Positions 23,452 through 36,500 of a stretch of 64,000 bases of DNA are shown here, piece after piece. Both the position numbers and the translations under genes were made by a program. Origin of the DNA: Hormiphora californensis (taxonomy: Eukaryota; Ctenophora; Tentaculata; Cydippida; Pleurobrachiidae); assembly GCA_020137815.1 (NCBI GenBank), contig CM035350.1, positions 1,856,335 through 1,920,334 on the forward strand, written 5' to 3'. The notes under the pieces were generated by a model. That model had not been told where the DNA came from. It saw only the letters and a list, made by a program, of their open reading frames with translations, and searched no databases. Position 1 is the first letter of the stretch. Each line of letters opens with the position of its first letter.

Positions 23452-25715
23452 ATGGCCGCTGCTCAACTCGCCCGACTCACCCAGATCCAAAAAGAAACGC
23501 TAGCCCGGATTTTCAGACAATTTGATGCCAACAACAATGGATTTATTACTGTTAAGGAGTTCCAGAATGCCAGCCGGCGGTTTAATCCTTCCATTTCGTC
23601 TTCTGAAGCTGCCAGGATGGCCCATGAGGTGTGAGGAATAGCATTTTATGTGTTTTGAAGCATTTTGTGAAGCACTTTACCAATAATTGAACACTTATAA
23701 TAAGAGGGCCCGTAGCATTCTAGATGAATTTGTGACGATGCAATGACTTTCACTCCTTAGATATCCAACTCGAGAGTGAGAGAAGTCAGGCGGAGAATGT
23801 GGAGAGATAGAGAAGTGAGGCCGGTGAGGCAGACAGAGAGAGGCAGACAGAGACAGAGAGAGTGAGAGAGAGCAAATGAAAGATAAAGAGTATATTGCAG
23901 CGTATAAAGCGACAAGTTGGCCGCAAAAACGTCATATGGAATCATTTATTTAAAGAGAATCTCTCTTTACTTTTCTTCCCTGCTTCCTGGTATGTTTAGA
24001 GTCTTGTTTTTCTTCTCTTTAAATTTATAAACGGATATATATTTCATGTACTGTTGATCTGTTCAAAGCGTGACTAACTGGCCAGGCTTTATATCTGCTG
24101 TCTTACTTGATGATCATGAAAACGCTCTAATGGTCAACCAGTCTTCTATAAACGTCATGTAGTTTAGGTATTGGTATTGAGAGATTTTAGGTTGAGAGAG
24201 AACATATTGTTCTACATGCTCTACAACGGGCACGCCTTTAACTACCTATTCTAATTTGTATTCCCTTCCCTTTCTCTTCTTCTTGCGGAGCACTATAATA
24301 CTTTGCTTTCATGCTCTCCTGCGTTCATTTCCCTATTGCAGCTGATATTTACTATTATAGCACAACTCAGTTTTATTTCTCTCTCCCCCCTCACTCTAAC
24401 AGCTGCGTGTGTGTTTTTGTAGCTACAGTACCATGTGTTCCTACATGCCAGCCCATGTGCGAGCGAGCCTGGAGCAGGCGTTCAGAAGGCTCGACCGAAA
24501 CGGGGACGGCACCATCACGATCCGGGAGTTCAGGATGGCCTGTGCTCAGGTTAACCCCAGTATAAGCGAGAAGGAGATCAAGAAACTTGTCATAGATGTA
24601 AGATATCTTTAGTTTAGCAGCCTGCTGTTGTGCTGAAAACAGCTGATTTGTGTCACCAATCTATTTTATCTTATTTGTGCCATATCGTCAGCTCTCTCTC
24701 CCTCACATCTATAATATATCCCCATTCTCAGATGGATATCGATGGTAACGGTATGATCGATTTGGAGGAGTTCTGTTTGTGTATGGCCCGGCACATGAAT
24801 AGGAATGCTAAGAAATCACCCCAACCCCCTCAAGGAGCTGCTACCAGGAGTCAGACCACATCGGGCCGTAATGGGGGCAGTAAGAAACTATCCAGTAAGC
24901 AGCTGAGAGATGCATTCAATTACTTTGATAAGGTTAGTTTAATATGGTCTCATCAACTCTCATTCACTCTCATATCATACGTTACCCTGTCATACACAAT
25001 GCACATCACATGACCTCAATACTTTCATTTTCTCTGTGGAGTATGTCTTATCCACTGATTTCCCAGACGTTAATTGCAAAGTTTGGTTAAGAGCCGCAGA
25101 ATTCTCCCCAATTTTCAAACCATGGTCATGTGACTAATATATGCCGAATCTCTTAAAGAACGCAGCTGTTTGGTTGGAATTAAGATAGAAAAAGAGAGTA
25201 TAGAAAGAGAAAACGTTATATTTATCAGAATCAGTTTAAAGTATGAAAATAACCAAGGTGAAATCATATGACTTTGGTTTAACATGACTTCATAGTAACT
25301 AGCAGTGGTTTCTAGCACGTTGTCTGTGATTTTAAAGCAGCCCAGCTTGGCGTGTTATAGTCACCTGCTGCTGTAGTCGTGATCGGGGTGTGGTCAGTTA
25401 GTGTTTGGTGTGGGTGTAACGACCTGAGTACCATTAAAACAGGGCGTGGCCAGAGAGTGAGAGAGAGATAGGGAGAGATAGGGGAGGGGAGAGAGAGAGA
25501 GAATGTCTGTCTGTCTGTGCTATTAGAAAGGTCTGGAGATGCGGAGGGAAGGTGAGAAAGGTGTGGTTTTTACTGACCACGTAGCGAGCAGTTATTATAC
25601 CTTCGGAGCACAGATTTTCATTTTTTCAAACTCATATTCCTTCTTCGTATCTCTTTATAGAATTATCTTTCTCTCTCACTTCCTCTATCTCTCTCTCTCT
25701 ATCTCTCTCTCTCTC

Positions 25716-25748
<33 letters not shown>

Positions 25749-26646
25749 GAGGAGGATAACGAGTAAAGTGGTGAGCATGCGTCACAAACGAGACGAGAGT
25801 CACCGAAGTGATCAATTCCAAGAAGAGAGGAATGGAACAAGATGGTTGTTTCATGGATTAGATAGAGAGAAACATGGTTTGTTTAGTAAAAACTAACATT
25901 TTGTTAGAGTGGAGGTATGACGGTGGTAGATTAGGATCTCCTTTGCAGTAGGTGGTCACGCGGTAATACGTGACGTATGTTGTTGTGACGTACCTACAAT
26001 TAAACTATGAGTTAGACGGATCATCTAGAGTCCGTGTCTCTCATATGTGTGTCTCCTACATAGACTCCTATACTATAGTATAATGGGCAATTTGCCCAGT
26101 TTAGATCCTTTCCTCCATCTCTCTTTTCAATGTTTCATCTTCATATTCATATGTATGTCCTTTGGAATCAACGGTTAAACTTCTACAAAAGCGTAGTTAG
26201 CCAGAACCTAACATTTTAAGTGGTACGGGATACCTAAATACTAACGATAGATCAGAAGTCAGCCATTAACCTGCATGCTAATAATAACTTTGCTTCTTCA
26301 GCTTCTCCGTAACAAATCCAGGTTCACAGTCACAACCAAAAACATGTGTTTTTAATCAATCAAAAGCCCACTTTTTCAATCCAATCTCCTACTTTTTCAA
26401 TCCAATCTCCTCTCAATTACATTCCCTACTCCTCGTTTACCCCCTCTCCTCCTTCCTAACTCTCTCCTTCTCCTCCAGGACAGAAGCGGTTCAATCAGCC
26501 AAACGGAGCTCCGCCAAGTGATGCAGAGTCTCAACGTTAAATGTACAGAGCCAGAGTTCAAAGCATTGGTAGAGAGCATTGATAATGACGGAGATGGAAA
26601 TATCGATTTTGAGGAATTCTGCAACCTAATTAATTCAATGTTTTGA
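23452..26646 (+). CDS. Calmodulin-like EF-hand protein, four exons seen, one possibly missing
   Basis: Calcium-binding protein with at least five EF-hand loops. Exon 23452-23628 has FRQFDANNNGFITVKEF (EF1). Exon 24433-24597 has FRRLDRNGDGTITIREF. Exon 24732-24932 starts with MDIDGNGMIDLEEF and a basic Ser/Gln linker. Exon 26479-26646 has DRSGSISQTEL and SIDNDGDGNIDFEEF, ending at a stop. Each full loop has Asp/Asn at positions 1, 3 and 5 and Glu at 12. Exon 1 ends in phase 0, but the second exon's AG acceptor needs phase 2. So either an EF2-bearing exon between 23629 and 24428 is missing or unseen, or the ATG at 24433 is a second start. Exons 2-4 join cleanly. No assignment beyond calmodulin superfamily is justified. 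Confidence 0.78.
25455..25749. repeat. GA then CT microsatellites in an EF-hand intron
   Basis: A GAGAGAGATAGG-type tract (25455-25500), a CTGTCTGTCTGT run, and a CT tract (25672-25749). All are inside the intron between 24933 and 26478. Confidence 0.85.
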
Positions 26647-27422
26647 ACAGCTTGTGCCATTATAAACTGCATATTGTTCCCCGCGTGTCGAGTCACAGAG
26701 GACCCCGGATATAAGAAACTATAAGAGCCGCTGAAAGAGACTCACAGTAATCAGAGAGTGAGAGAAACTGTTATTGAAATTCTATGTAAATAATGATTAT
26801 TTATTGTATTTCACTTTGCTTTATTTGTTGAAACTGTACTGTGATAGTTGATGTGTATTTAATTAAGAAAATATTGTGTTAATTTATGCTGAAATGAAAG
26901 AAAAACTGAACCAATGAAATTTCACAATGTTTAGTTTCACGTGTAGTTTGCTAGAATTAGCTGTGTTTGTTCAGAGTCCTACTTTGCATCTCTAGTTATG
27001 CTCATATTCATGGAACGTGATTATGAGCGTGTAATGGGCTCGTTAACTGCCATGGACATTTGGAATTGTACTGTATAGAAGTGAGAGGAAGAGAGAATGA
27101 GAGAGAACGAGAGAGTGAGAGAGTGAGTGTGTGAGAGAGAGAGAGAGAGAGTAAGAGAGTGAGTGAGAAAAAGAAAGTGTCGACTGACGTCAAGTTACTA
27201 TAGCAACCGACGCTGCATCTGCTGAATGTGTATTTCTTGTCCCCAAAGAAATTAGTGACTCGAATTATTGGTTTCCACAAATTTCAGAGTTTCAATCTGT
27301 GTTAAAACTAAAACATGTGCAACCCCAGGAAACTACTTATACCCCTTCGCAGACCCCCCCCCCCCCCACACACACACACACCTTTTACATAATGTTACTA
27401 ATCATCCATCCCAGCAGCTCCT

Positions 27423-30400
27423 ATGGAACTACTACCCCATCTGATAATTTTGGGTATAATCGGGTTTGTGGTCTGGCTGTCCTCCTGTTTCCCTGCCTGG
27501 TCCTTCTTTTCCTGGCATCCTGTCCTAATGACAACTGGGGTAAGTGATAATGACAACTGGGGTGAGTGATAATGACAATTGGGGTGAGTGATAATGATAA
27601 TTGGGGTGAGTGATAATTGGGATTTGGGGTGAGTGATAATGACAATTGGGGTGAGTGATAATGACAATTGGGGTGAGTGATAATGACAATTGGGGTGAGT
27701 TATAATGAAAATTGGGGTGAGTTATACAAGGGGAAATTATTGGAAAGAGGTAAGTGATAAAAAGATCATCTCGCTCCATGAAGATCTCAGAGCTACTACG
27801 TGAGTTTGTTTAATGAACACACGACGTGTCAACTTAAAATAACATTCTATCCGCGTATACTGTATGGCGACCGAGTTATAATATGACATGTGTGGACTGT
27901 GGGAGAAGGATGTTACGGTTTGGGGGAACAGAATTGTAGTGCATATTGTTTGTATACCACCTATCGGTACAGAATGTCTCAATCACTACAATTCTGAGAG
28001 AGGGAAGTATTTGTAGGGAGAGGATTGGAGGATAATGGATTTGGGAGGATCAACACGTGGAGGACAGTACTATTGAGGGATGGTTTATACACGTGCCATA
28101 GAGAGTGAGAGAGAGGGAGAGAGAGAGAGATAGATGGGGAAGGATAAGGGGCCGGGGCAATGATAGCTATCCCTAAGTCATTAAGTTTGTATGACAATAA
28201 AAAGACAACTAGTCGTCCTTATCCTGTGTACGAGCCCTCCACCCCCCCCCCCCCATTCTCTCTCCCGCTGTACTGTACTCTCTCGTGCTACTTTTCCCGG
28301 TAAGAGAGGGTGCACCATACTCAACAGTCGTACCCTGGTCTGCACAATGAGGGATATGATTTTAAGTTTTAACAAAACCCCCCGACCCCTAAAAGACTCC
28401 CCCTCTCTCGCAGTATGTTGGTATGTTCTGTGAATCTATCCTACTTTTCCATCCCCGCTTCTCTCCTACTGCAGTTCATGCTACTCGAGTTCGCACCCAC
28501 CAGATCCTTCAGGTAAGAAGAATTCAGTTTCTTTTCAGATTGCTATGTTTTCAAAATCTTGTTTTTGTGTTAGATTCACAGTCCCATTTTCCTTCTTCTT
28601 TTTTTCTCTTTTCTATCTCGCTGGGTTTTCATTAAATTGCAAGTTTAATAACATGCTATACTAGCCTAGAGCGTGTGACGAAAGCAAAACCTGTTTTTCT
28701 CCAGCTAACAAGTCCTCTCTCTCTCTCCCTCATAAAAACCGCGAAACAGATTTAATAAGCAGGGTTATATAAGTTGGTTATTAAATTCTACCACAGAGTA
28801 ACTTAATAAAACCAGCTTTCCAAAATGTCAAATTAGTAAAATATATAACTTGTCTTCCTTTACTAATGTAGAGGGGGAAGACAGCAATACTTTCATATGG
28901 TGATCACCACGTCACTATGACGTCATATGGTTTATTACCAATTACTAGATACCATCCTATCTTCTTCTCTTTTCTCTCTCTCTCTCTTTCTTTCTCTTTC
29001 TTATTACTATCTCTCTTGCTTCCAAACTAACAGCTGTGCAAATATTCATTCCCTTTCAGATTGTCGGACTGATGATGGGTTGTGGTGGTGGCTGGGTGAT
29101 TTGGACTGCCAAGGAGCGGGCTGGGAAAGATCACATTACAACCTGGCATGCCCTGATTGGTCTCATTACACTCTGTCTGTCTGTCATTAACGCTGCCAAC
29201 GGTGCTCCTCTCATATATCCTCAGGTGCCGTACACTAGATGTGTTGAATAGTCTGTCCAGTAGAGAGAGATAGTCGAGGGGGAGATAGAGACGTGCCAGA
29301 CATCACTTACAATCTGTTTCCGGTCAGCATTACCACAATAAAATGTGACATACAAGCACGATCTATCTATCTATCTCCCTCTATCTATTTATCTCTGTCT
29401 CTCTATCTCTGTCTCCCTATCTCGATGAGGCCCTGTCCAAACACAACTGCTATTGTTGTGCGTGGATTATCTAATTTGTGGAGGGGTTCTCCAAATTATA
29501 GTATTTGTGGTCATGATCTATTATTGGCTAATGGAGTATGTGACAGGAGCAGAAGTAGTAGGAACATAGACAGACCTAATAATTGCGAGGGAGAGAGGGA
29601 AAGATAGAGAGGGGGAGAGATAGAGGGATATAGAAAGATAGAGATGGAATTTACAGGGAAGTCTAGACTTTGTAGCGAATGTTGCACAAAGATTATGAAC
29701 CATTGAGAGAGGGAAGGTAGGAGATCGATAGAAATCGCCCAGAATTTACTAAGTGGCGTAGGAGGCTGCACGATCGAAATTCGAATAGAGAGATCAGAGA
29801 ATAGACTGATACAGGCGTGTAATGAACGCCGATAATTTTCACGAATCACCATATGATTAACCCTCTAAAATACGATTCACAAGTTCACATATTTACTGTC
29901 TTAGTCCTAGGTCTCCGTGTTATCCGAACGACTCCTCTCTTCTCACAAGCCTATCTAACTCCCCACATATCTTCTCAGTTAAGGAAGCTTCCTCTTATGA
30001 GTGTTCCTTTGGCGGCCCTGAAGAAACGACACGCTAAACTCGGCCTCCTTACCATTACATGTGCACTTCTAACGATAGGTAAAGTGTTCCTACTCTCGAT
30101 CAGTGGGAGAGTCCCTCTGTCTCGGTCACACATTTGGAGCAGTAGTTGAGAGTGCAACGGTGGAGCGCGCGAGGACAACATTGTTGAGTTGTGCGCGCAG
30201 GCCGACATGTGCTTTCCGGAAGCGTGGCGATTTCAATTTAAACCGGTTTCACGACGACCTCAACAAATCCTTTTCTTGTTCCAGGACTTGGATTCTACAG
30301 TTCGTGGTACGAGAAGAAAGAGCTGAATATTCTGTTTCAAAACATCAGTTTCGGTGGGACTATGTTCCTGGTGGGAATCCTTGCTGCCCAGATTTACGAA

Positions 30401-30439
30401 CGGAGACTTGCTGAACCTTCTCCGACTTCTAGTGACTGA
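27423..30439 (+). CDS. CYB561D2: Cytochrome b561 domain protein, CYB561D2-like, five exons
   Basis: Six-helix di-haem transmembrane ferrireductase family; CYB561D2 moves electrons from ascorbate or similar donors across endomembranes. Exons 27423-27539, 28414-28512, 29060-29224, 29979-30078 and 30285-30439 join in phase to 211 residues (human 222). The four haem-ligand histidines are in expected places: FSWHPVLM, RTHQILQ, TTWHALIGL and KKRHAKLGLL. Also visible are GGGWVIWTAKERAGKDH and the GAPLIYPQ turn between helices. The start ATG at 27423 directly precedes a hydrophobic first helix. The first intron begins with a tandem array that copies its 5' splice site (27540-27730). Intron 3 contains a CT/GA-rich region. 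Confidence 0.87.
27540..27730. repeat. 22-bp minisatellite repeating a 5' splice site
   Basis: About eight copies of GTGAGTGATAATGACAATTGGG begin exactly at the donor of the CYB561D2-like exon 1 (first copy GTAAGTGATAATGACAACTGGG). Every unit carries TGGG/GT(A or G)AGT or a variant, so each is a potential donor. The unit matches the last bases of the exon (ATGACAACTGGG). Confidence 0.88.
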
Positions 30440-30580
30440 TATATGATTAGAGCAAAACTGTAACTGGGAAGATTTATACATTGTGTATGGGCGTTGTGAG
30501 TGTGTTGTTGAAGCGTTGTTATGGGAAGTTGCACGTGCAGTTTCTCCACTCTAATATGACCTAGTTTATCTGATTTCCCC

Positions 30581-33500
30581 ATGGCTACCCCTGAAACAAA
30601 TAGTGCTCGGGGTAGCTCTGCCTTCCCCTCAGAGCTCAATGTCGGCTCCCTCTTCCGGGATACCCCCTCAGACTTGCTGGAGACGTTAGATGAAAACTTG
30701 GCGGTCGTCCTCAGTCCCGCAGAGAGAGAGGTAGAGGAAGATGTGGTGCCTATCTACCCTGAAACTATCAGCCTGAAAGATGTCAATGACTTCCATGGGA
30801 TGATGGAGTGTCCCATCTTTACAACCTATATCAACACATTCCTCAACCTCCCCTTGTTTTCCAGGTCAGTGTGCTAGAACACTGTAACTCTGTACATAAA
30901 TAACCAGCTCTTTGTCTAGCAATTTGTTCCTTTCTACCTTATCCAACTTCTTGCTCGACCCTTTCTCTAAAGGGTTAGAAAATAAAAAATAACTCCCTGC
31001 AGGCGTATGGTTTACAAAGGGAACGTGAAGCAGTTCTCCATGGAGCCACCACTAAAAAGGAGGCGGTTCCGGGTTGATCAGGGGATGGTTGTAGCATGGG
31101 TCCTTGTTTACCGGCTACCATACTTTATGAAGAGTCATCTTTACCTGGAGTATAGATTCGCTTTGGAACTTCTCACTGGTAAGAGATATAACATGTTTCG
31201 TGTGGTTTGGAGGGGGGTGACCTGCTAATACTCAACACACTCGGCTTCTAAACCAAATTGCGAGGAACATATCTTTAGAATTGGAAGTTAGAGGGGATAT
31301 GCATGTCCATCCCCTTTCTCTACGAGTTGAGAATTGCTGTCCATCTGTCTAGACAAATATGGTCAATACTATTTGTCAAATAGAGGGTGGAGACCTTGTC
31401 GGGCAGGTCTTTGATCCACCCTACTATAGCTCTCTCAATCTTTGCTTATACATCCCCCTCCCCAAGGCCAATTTGATCTTCTATATGTCTAAGCCTACTT
31501 ACTATAGGCACTAGCCTATTTACTAGCCTATTTGCTAGCAAGGCATACCAAACCACACTAAATTTATCTCGAGCTTCTCTCCCTCTCTATAGACAAGGGA
31601 GTTTAACTGTTATCTCCCCCATCCAATGAAGATATGATATAAGGTCCACTCTTTCAGATCTATATGTGGATGGAAAGTCACTGCACATGTACCAGGAATT
31701 GAAGAGTTCTGTTGGGATCAATAGATTCAGGATCTTCCTGCAGTCACGTGACATGGCCAAGTTGGTATCGTTCTGGATGGATAGTGAGAGGTTTCACCTT
31801 CTAACATCTACCAAGGAGATGAAGGAGAAGTTTACTGCCATTGAAATACTCTACCTCAAGGTATAGGAAGGGGGTAGTATTATAACCATCACCTAGGAGG
31901 GGGGTATGATGGCCTCCGGCCTAGTATTATTACCATCAGGAATTCAACCTCTTCCCCGCACTAATTAACCAACCCCCCCCCTCTTGCCCTTGGCCAACTA
32001 ACCCTCATTCTCCCTTCTATCAGCCGGGTTCTAAGTTTGAGTTACCGGAGACTCTCCGAACTACCATATTAGAGAAGCTGGAGGAGGACCACAGCACACT
32101 GGGTGAAGTCATGGTGCACGGGACACCCCTAGTAGACAGGATCAAACAGAAGGAGGTGGAGAAGATACGGAGTTTTAAACTGGTCGGGGGTCTCCTAAAG
32201 ACTGCTCAACAGGAGGTAGGTTGGACCGAACTTTCTCCATTCAAATACTCACATAACATGTCAACATGATGGATGAGAGGAACAGTAACATTCCATCCGC
32301 TATATCCCTATAACAGCAACCACATATAATTGCAGGTTATGACCTTTCTGAGGCAGTACTGGATCCCTCGTTACTTCATACGAAATGGCCTGCCCTACAG
32401 TGATGGCAAGAAAGAAACGGACCCTTTTGTTATCAAGGTAGATCCTAAATGAAGAACTTACTTAGAAGTTAGAAGCGTATCTAAAGAATTAACCCTGATA
32501 AAATATTAAACCTATCAGGTTTAGAAGCTTGTTAAACCTTCCCTAAATAACTCCCTCCCCCTTTTATCTCAGTCCCATCTCATCTGGGGTCGTGAACACA
32601 GGATAGGGCCCAGTGAAGATCCAGCCCCTAAAGTGTGCTCATTTGGCGGCCAGGCCCCCCAGGACATGGAGGGGTTAGATCCGGGTCTCTTGGAGCACAT
32701 TCCTGAGGAGGGTGCTACAGTGGGTGACAGGACCTCTATCTGGAATAACAACCCCCATCTGATCGCACCCAACAATACTCATGGGGCTGTGAAGAGGAAG
32801 GAGAAGAAAAGACTCAAGGTAACATTTGGATAGGTAGCTTCTCTTGTCAAACGATAATTTAGAGTTACACGATATGTTGGGGGAATTTGGGATTAAAAAC
32901 TTTTACCATTTACAGCTTTGCTGATCAAGAGCACCGGTCCACTTCAAATAAAACTAATAGGTGTCTGTTTTCAGAAGTTTACCCTGTTTGAACAAGCTCG
33001 AAAGAGGAGTCAGGCAGTACCACGACATGATTCTGAATACATGAGACAACTGTCTAACATCCGACAGAGCTTCCTTGTCTCCTCACCCCTGTGAGTTTAT
33101 TTAGTGGACCCGTAATATCTAGTGTGTTATGTTTTACCCTAACGCGGTGTGAGAGGCTCGAGCAAGGCAACTATCTAGTGTGTTTCAAACTGATAGTATT
33201 TGTGTAGTTTCCGGGGGAAATAGAGAATAAAGTCTTTTAGGAAAACAATCAAAAGATGATCAAACACAACATAAAAACACACCAAAGCCACACTAAATAT
33301 CTAAAGAACCTGTTTTGCTATTTTGACAGCACACGAAATCACTATCACCATGGTAACAAGTGTTGTTACCATGACAACAAACTCCAACTGACTGTCTATA
33401 CCATTACACCACTCAGCAGGGTTAACAAGTCCAGTCCAGGGTGGTAACTCCACCCCATCCCAATCCCTCAAACCCTCTACCTCTGGTCCTGGGTCATCAC

Positions 33501-36500
33501 CAGTATTGGGTAGGTGTTTAGGGCACTGCTCAGACTGGCACCTCCACTCCCCATGATGTGATGATCGGTACGGTTTTAGGCAGATATCGGTCATGGTGCC
33601 CGGGATACAATCACTCTTCAACCAGACCTCACTATCAGCAACATCTTCATTCTCAGCTGCTTCTTCTCTCCTTTTGAGGTTTTATAAAGAGGTAGAACAC
33701 CTCAGTAGTGGAGTTGTAACCCCCATCAAACTCCCCCTTTATACTCCCCCTGGCACCTCCTCCCCCTTCTGACACGGAGAATCGTATAGTCAGTAGGAGT
33801 CGGTTAGTAGTGTAGTCCCTCTCCAATAGCACTAGAAATGAGCCCAGGGTTGACTCCCCATGTATCACTGCTATCTGATCCAAGTCCTCTCCAAATGAGA
33901 TGGAAAGGTCCAGTCTGGGGAAGGTACTCCTCTCAACCCACACCTCTCCACCACCGTCCCAATCAGTTGTTATCACAGTGTTGCTAGGATCCTTACCATG
34001 GTAACCAACTCCTGCCAACTCAAACTCAATATCTTGTTCTCCACAGTTATTGACAGTTGCCCGTATTAGAGAGTGTAGAAGGGCGGGGTTGTAGAGCCCT
34101 CCCTCACGGTACCATCCCATCTTTCTGGGGTCCCACTCGTGTAGAGCGTTAACTGGTACACCTCCCACCACGGTAGTACCATCATCCTTAACTAGATACC
34201 ACTGGTAAGGAGATATCGTCTGGGTATCAGTAGTTGAGAGGAGGGATACCTGGAAGCGACCGTCAATCAGTACTGCGTTACTGAGATCTACCTCTAGGAG
34301 GGAGGAATGTACCACCTCTTTAGATGAGTTGTTCACAAACCTCTGTCTCAGCCGGCCCACCTTCCTTGGTACACCCAGCTCTATTGCAGTGAGGTTACCA
34401 CCCCCTGATGATGTCATAGTGACGTCACAACAGAGTTGACTGGTTCCCATGGTAACGGAACATCCCTCCGTTCCATGCCCTGTTGAGAAGTACCTCACCA
34501 TCTCCTGATTATCTTGTGGGACTGCTGAGTTGCAGTAGTCCCTTCCCCCGGGACAATCACACCAGCAGGTAGCCGTCACATGGGGTGTGGTGAAGGAGTA
34601 CCTCCCAGTCACTGGGTATACCTCCCACACCCTCTCCAACTCAATTGTGTAGTGGAAGTGGACGAGAGTGGTGAGGTCTATACCAAGTCGTCTCTCCCCC
34701 AGCAGGACGGATAGCTTGTAGCAGAGGGGTTCTGTTAGACCGAGGGATGTGTGGTGTTCCGTGGCTGTACGACGAGGAGAGATAGGCGAGGAACAGATAT
34801 CGTGTTGGTCACGTGATCCAGCTTGTTGGTCACGTGATCCAGTTTGTTGCTGGTGATGTGACCCAGCAGCTGCAGTGGAGTGAAGGAGGAGCAAGAAAGT
34901 TAGCATAGTGTAGAGATCAGTAGTGGATTAACAACACAAAGCATACACTGACAGCTGGCTATTGTTTACAGTCCAACACATGGGCAGAGATTTCAAAATA
35001 TCTCATTCATATGTCTCTCTCCCTCCCCCCTCTCTCTCTCCCTCAGCTGCGTTTCAATATCTGTTTTTCCGCGATACTGAATACAATAGTCACTATTGTT
35101 TCTATATAACTCACTAACACTTTCCTACTCCCCCAGTTCTACTACTGCAGCAGCGCCACAGGAAGGTGGATCAGTAACACCCCGCAGGTTCACCCCTGGT
35201 AACCTACATCTGGAACCCCTTGGAACTAAATTCCCCTCAATCAGTGAGAAGAGCTCATCCGATGCTTCAATGAGTACCCTCCTCTCTGGGGAGTCCCTTC
35301 CCACCCTGATTATTGGCCCTGACCCATACCGGCTGCTGGGTAAAGTCAACAAAACCCTCCTGACTCCCATGAAACCTGAACAACTGAATACCAGGAAGTG
35401 GTTGCTAGGTGCAGTGGCGGCTAACTGTCTAGCTGGTAGACCCATTCAGGACTATCTGAACTACCACTGCTCCACTAGTACAGGCGAGACTGCTGACAGT
35501 GTGGGTGTAGTGTTGAGAGCACTGGATTGTTGGGAGAGGATTGAGAGGATTAGAGCTACTGCCAGTGCATCCTATGGTGGGAGAAGGGCTGAGGAGATCA
35601 CTAACGCTGGAGGGTGGGCAGGTCTGGACGCGCCCCGTCTCCTCCCCACCTACCACCACTACCTGGCATCCCTATCCGGGGATATCCTGGAGGTACACCT
35701 GGAGCCCTACAAAGAGACCAGGTTTATAGCCCGGGAGTATCTAGCAACTGAGGGTGCACTACAGATGTGTGATGAGGTGCGGGGTGTGCTACAGGAGATG
35801 TTGAAGGGTGGTAATGTGGCTGATACCTGGCTGGCACTCCTCCAAGAACACTGTCTGGCACTCTGCCAAACTTGGGTTGTGAGGTACTTTGTGTGGCAGG
35901 ATGATCGGTTAAAAGTGAATTGTGCACCTAGCAAGGAACAACGCCAATACCCCCTCTCTAGAGTCCACTCCCGGTCCGCATCTTGTATCCATGGTAACGA
36001 TGCATTTGATGACGTCATAGTAACGGACCTGACTACCCAATACTCCTTTGCACCCCGCTCTGAACAGGTGTGGTTGTCACTCTTTGCGTTGGAGGTTGCT
36101 AGTTACCGACCTGCGGAGGTGTACTATCCTCCAGTACCCACTACCACACATAGTATTGGAGTGAGCTGTAGGGAGGATGATCTTCATAATAGGGGGATTG
36201 TGGGGGAGAAACTGGATAAGAATCTGAGACCTAGGAGTGGGCTGATGACAGAGTCCCAGGCTAACCTTCCCCGTGTAAGTACCATCCTTAGTTCAATATC
36301 ACTTCAAGGATCAATCACTGAACAGCAAAGAAAGTTCAGCAGAATTACAGTATTGTTTAATTAATTGTGTAATAGATTATTCTCCTCTCAGCTCCAAGAT
36401 TGTCGAGCACAGCATGATGCTAAGAACAAACGGAAGAAGTTTGTCAAGAGATCTCTTATCAAGAGGATTGAGAGCGCTAAAAGCAACATGTCCCAGGTAA

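Noticed and set aside
33650-33760. Frame change in the fusogen-like gene as a sixth +1 frameshift
   Set aside because: A phase-correct short intron (donor GTATAAAG, acceptor GCAG) accounts for it, so it is not counted with the frame breaks.
33301-34906. HAP2/GCS1 as identity of the nested gene
   Set aside because: Kept only as an alternative: the protein is shorter than usual HAP2 and the CWCDCPGG knot fits EFF-1/AFF-1 better from memory; a profile search is needed.
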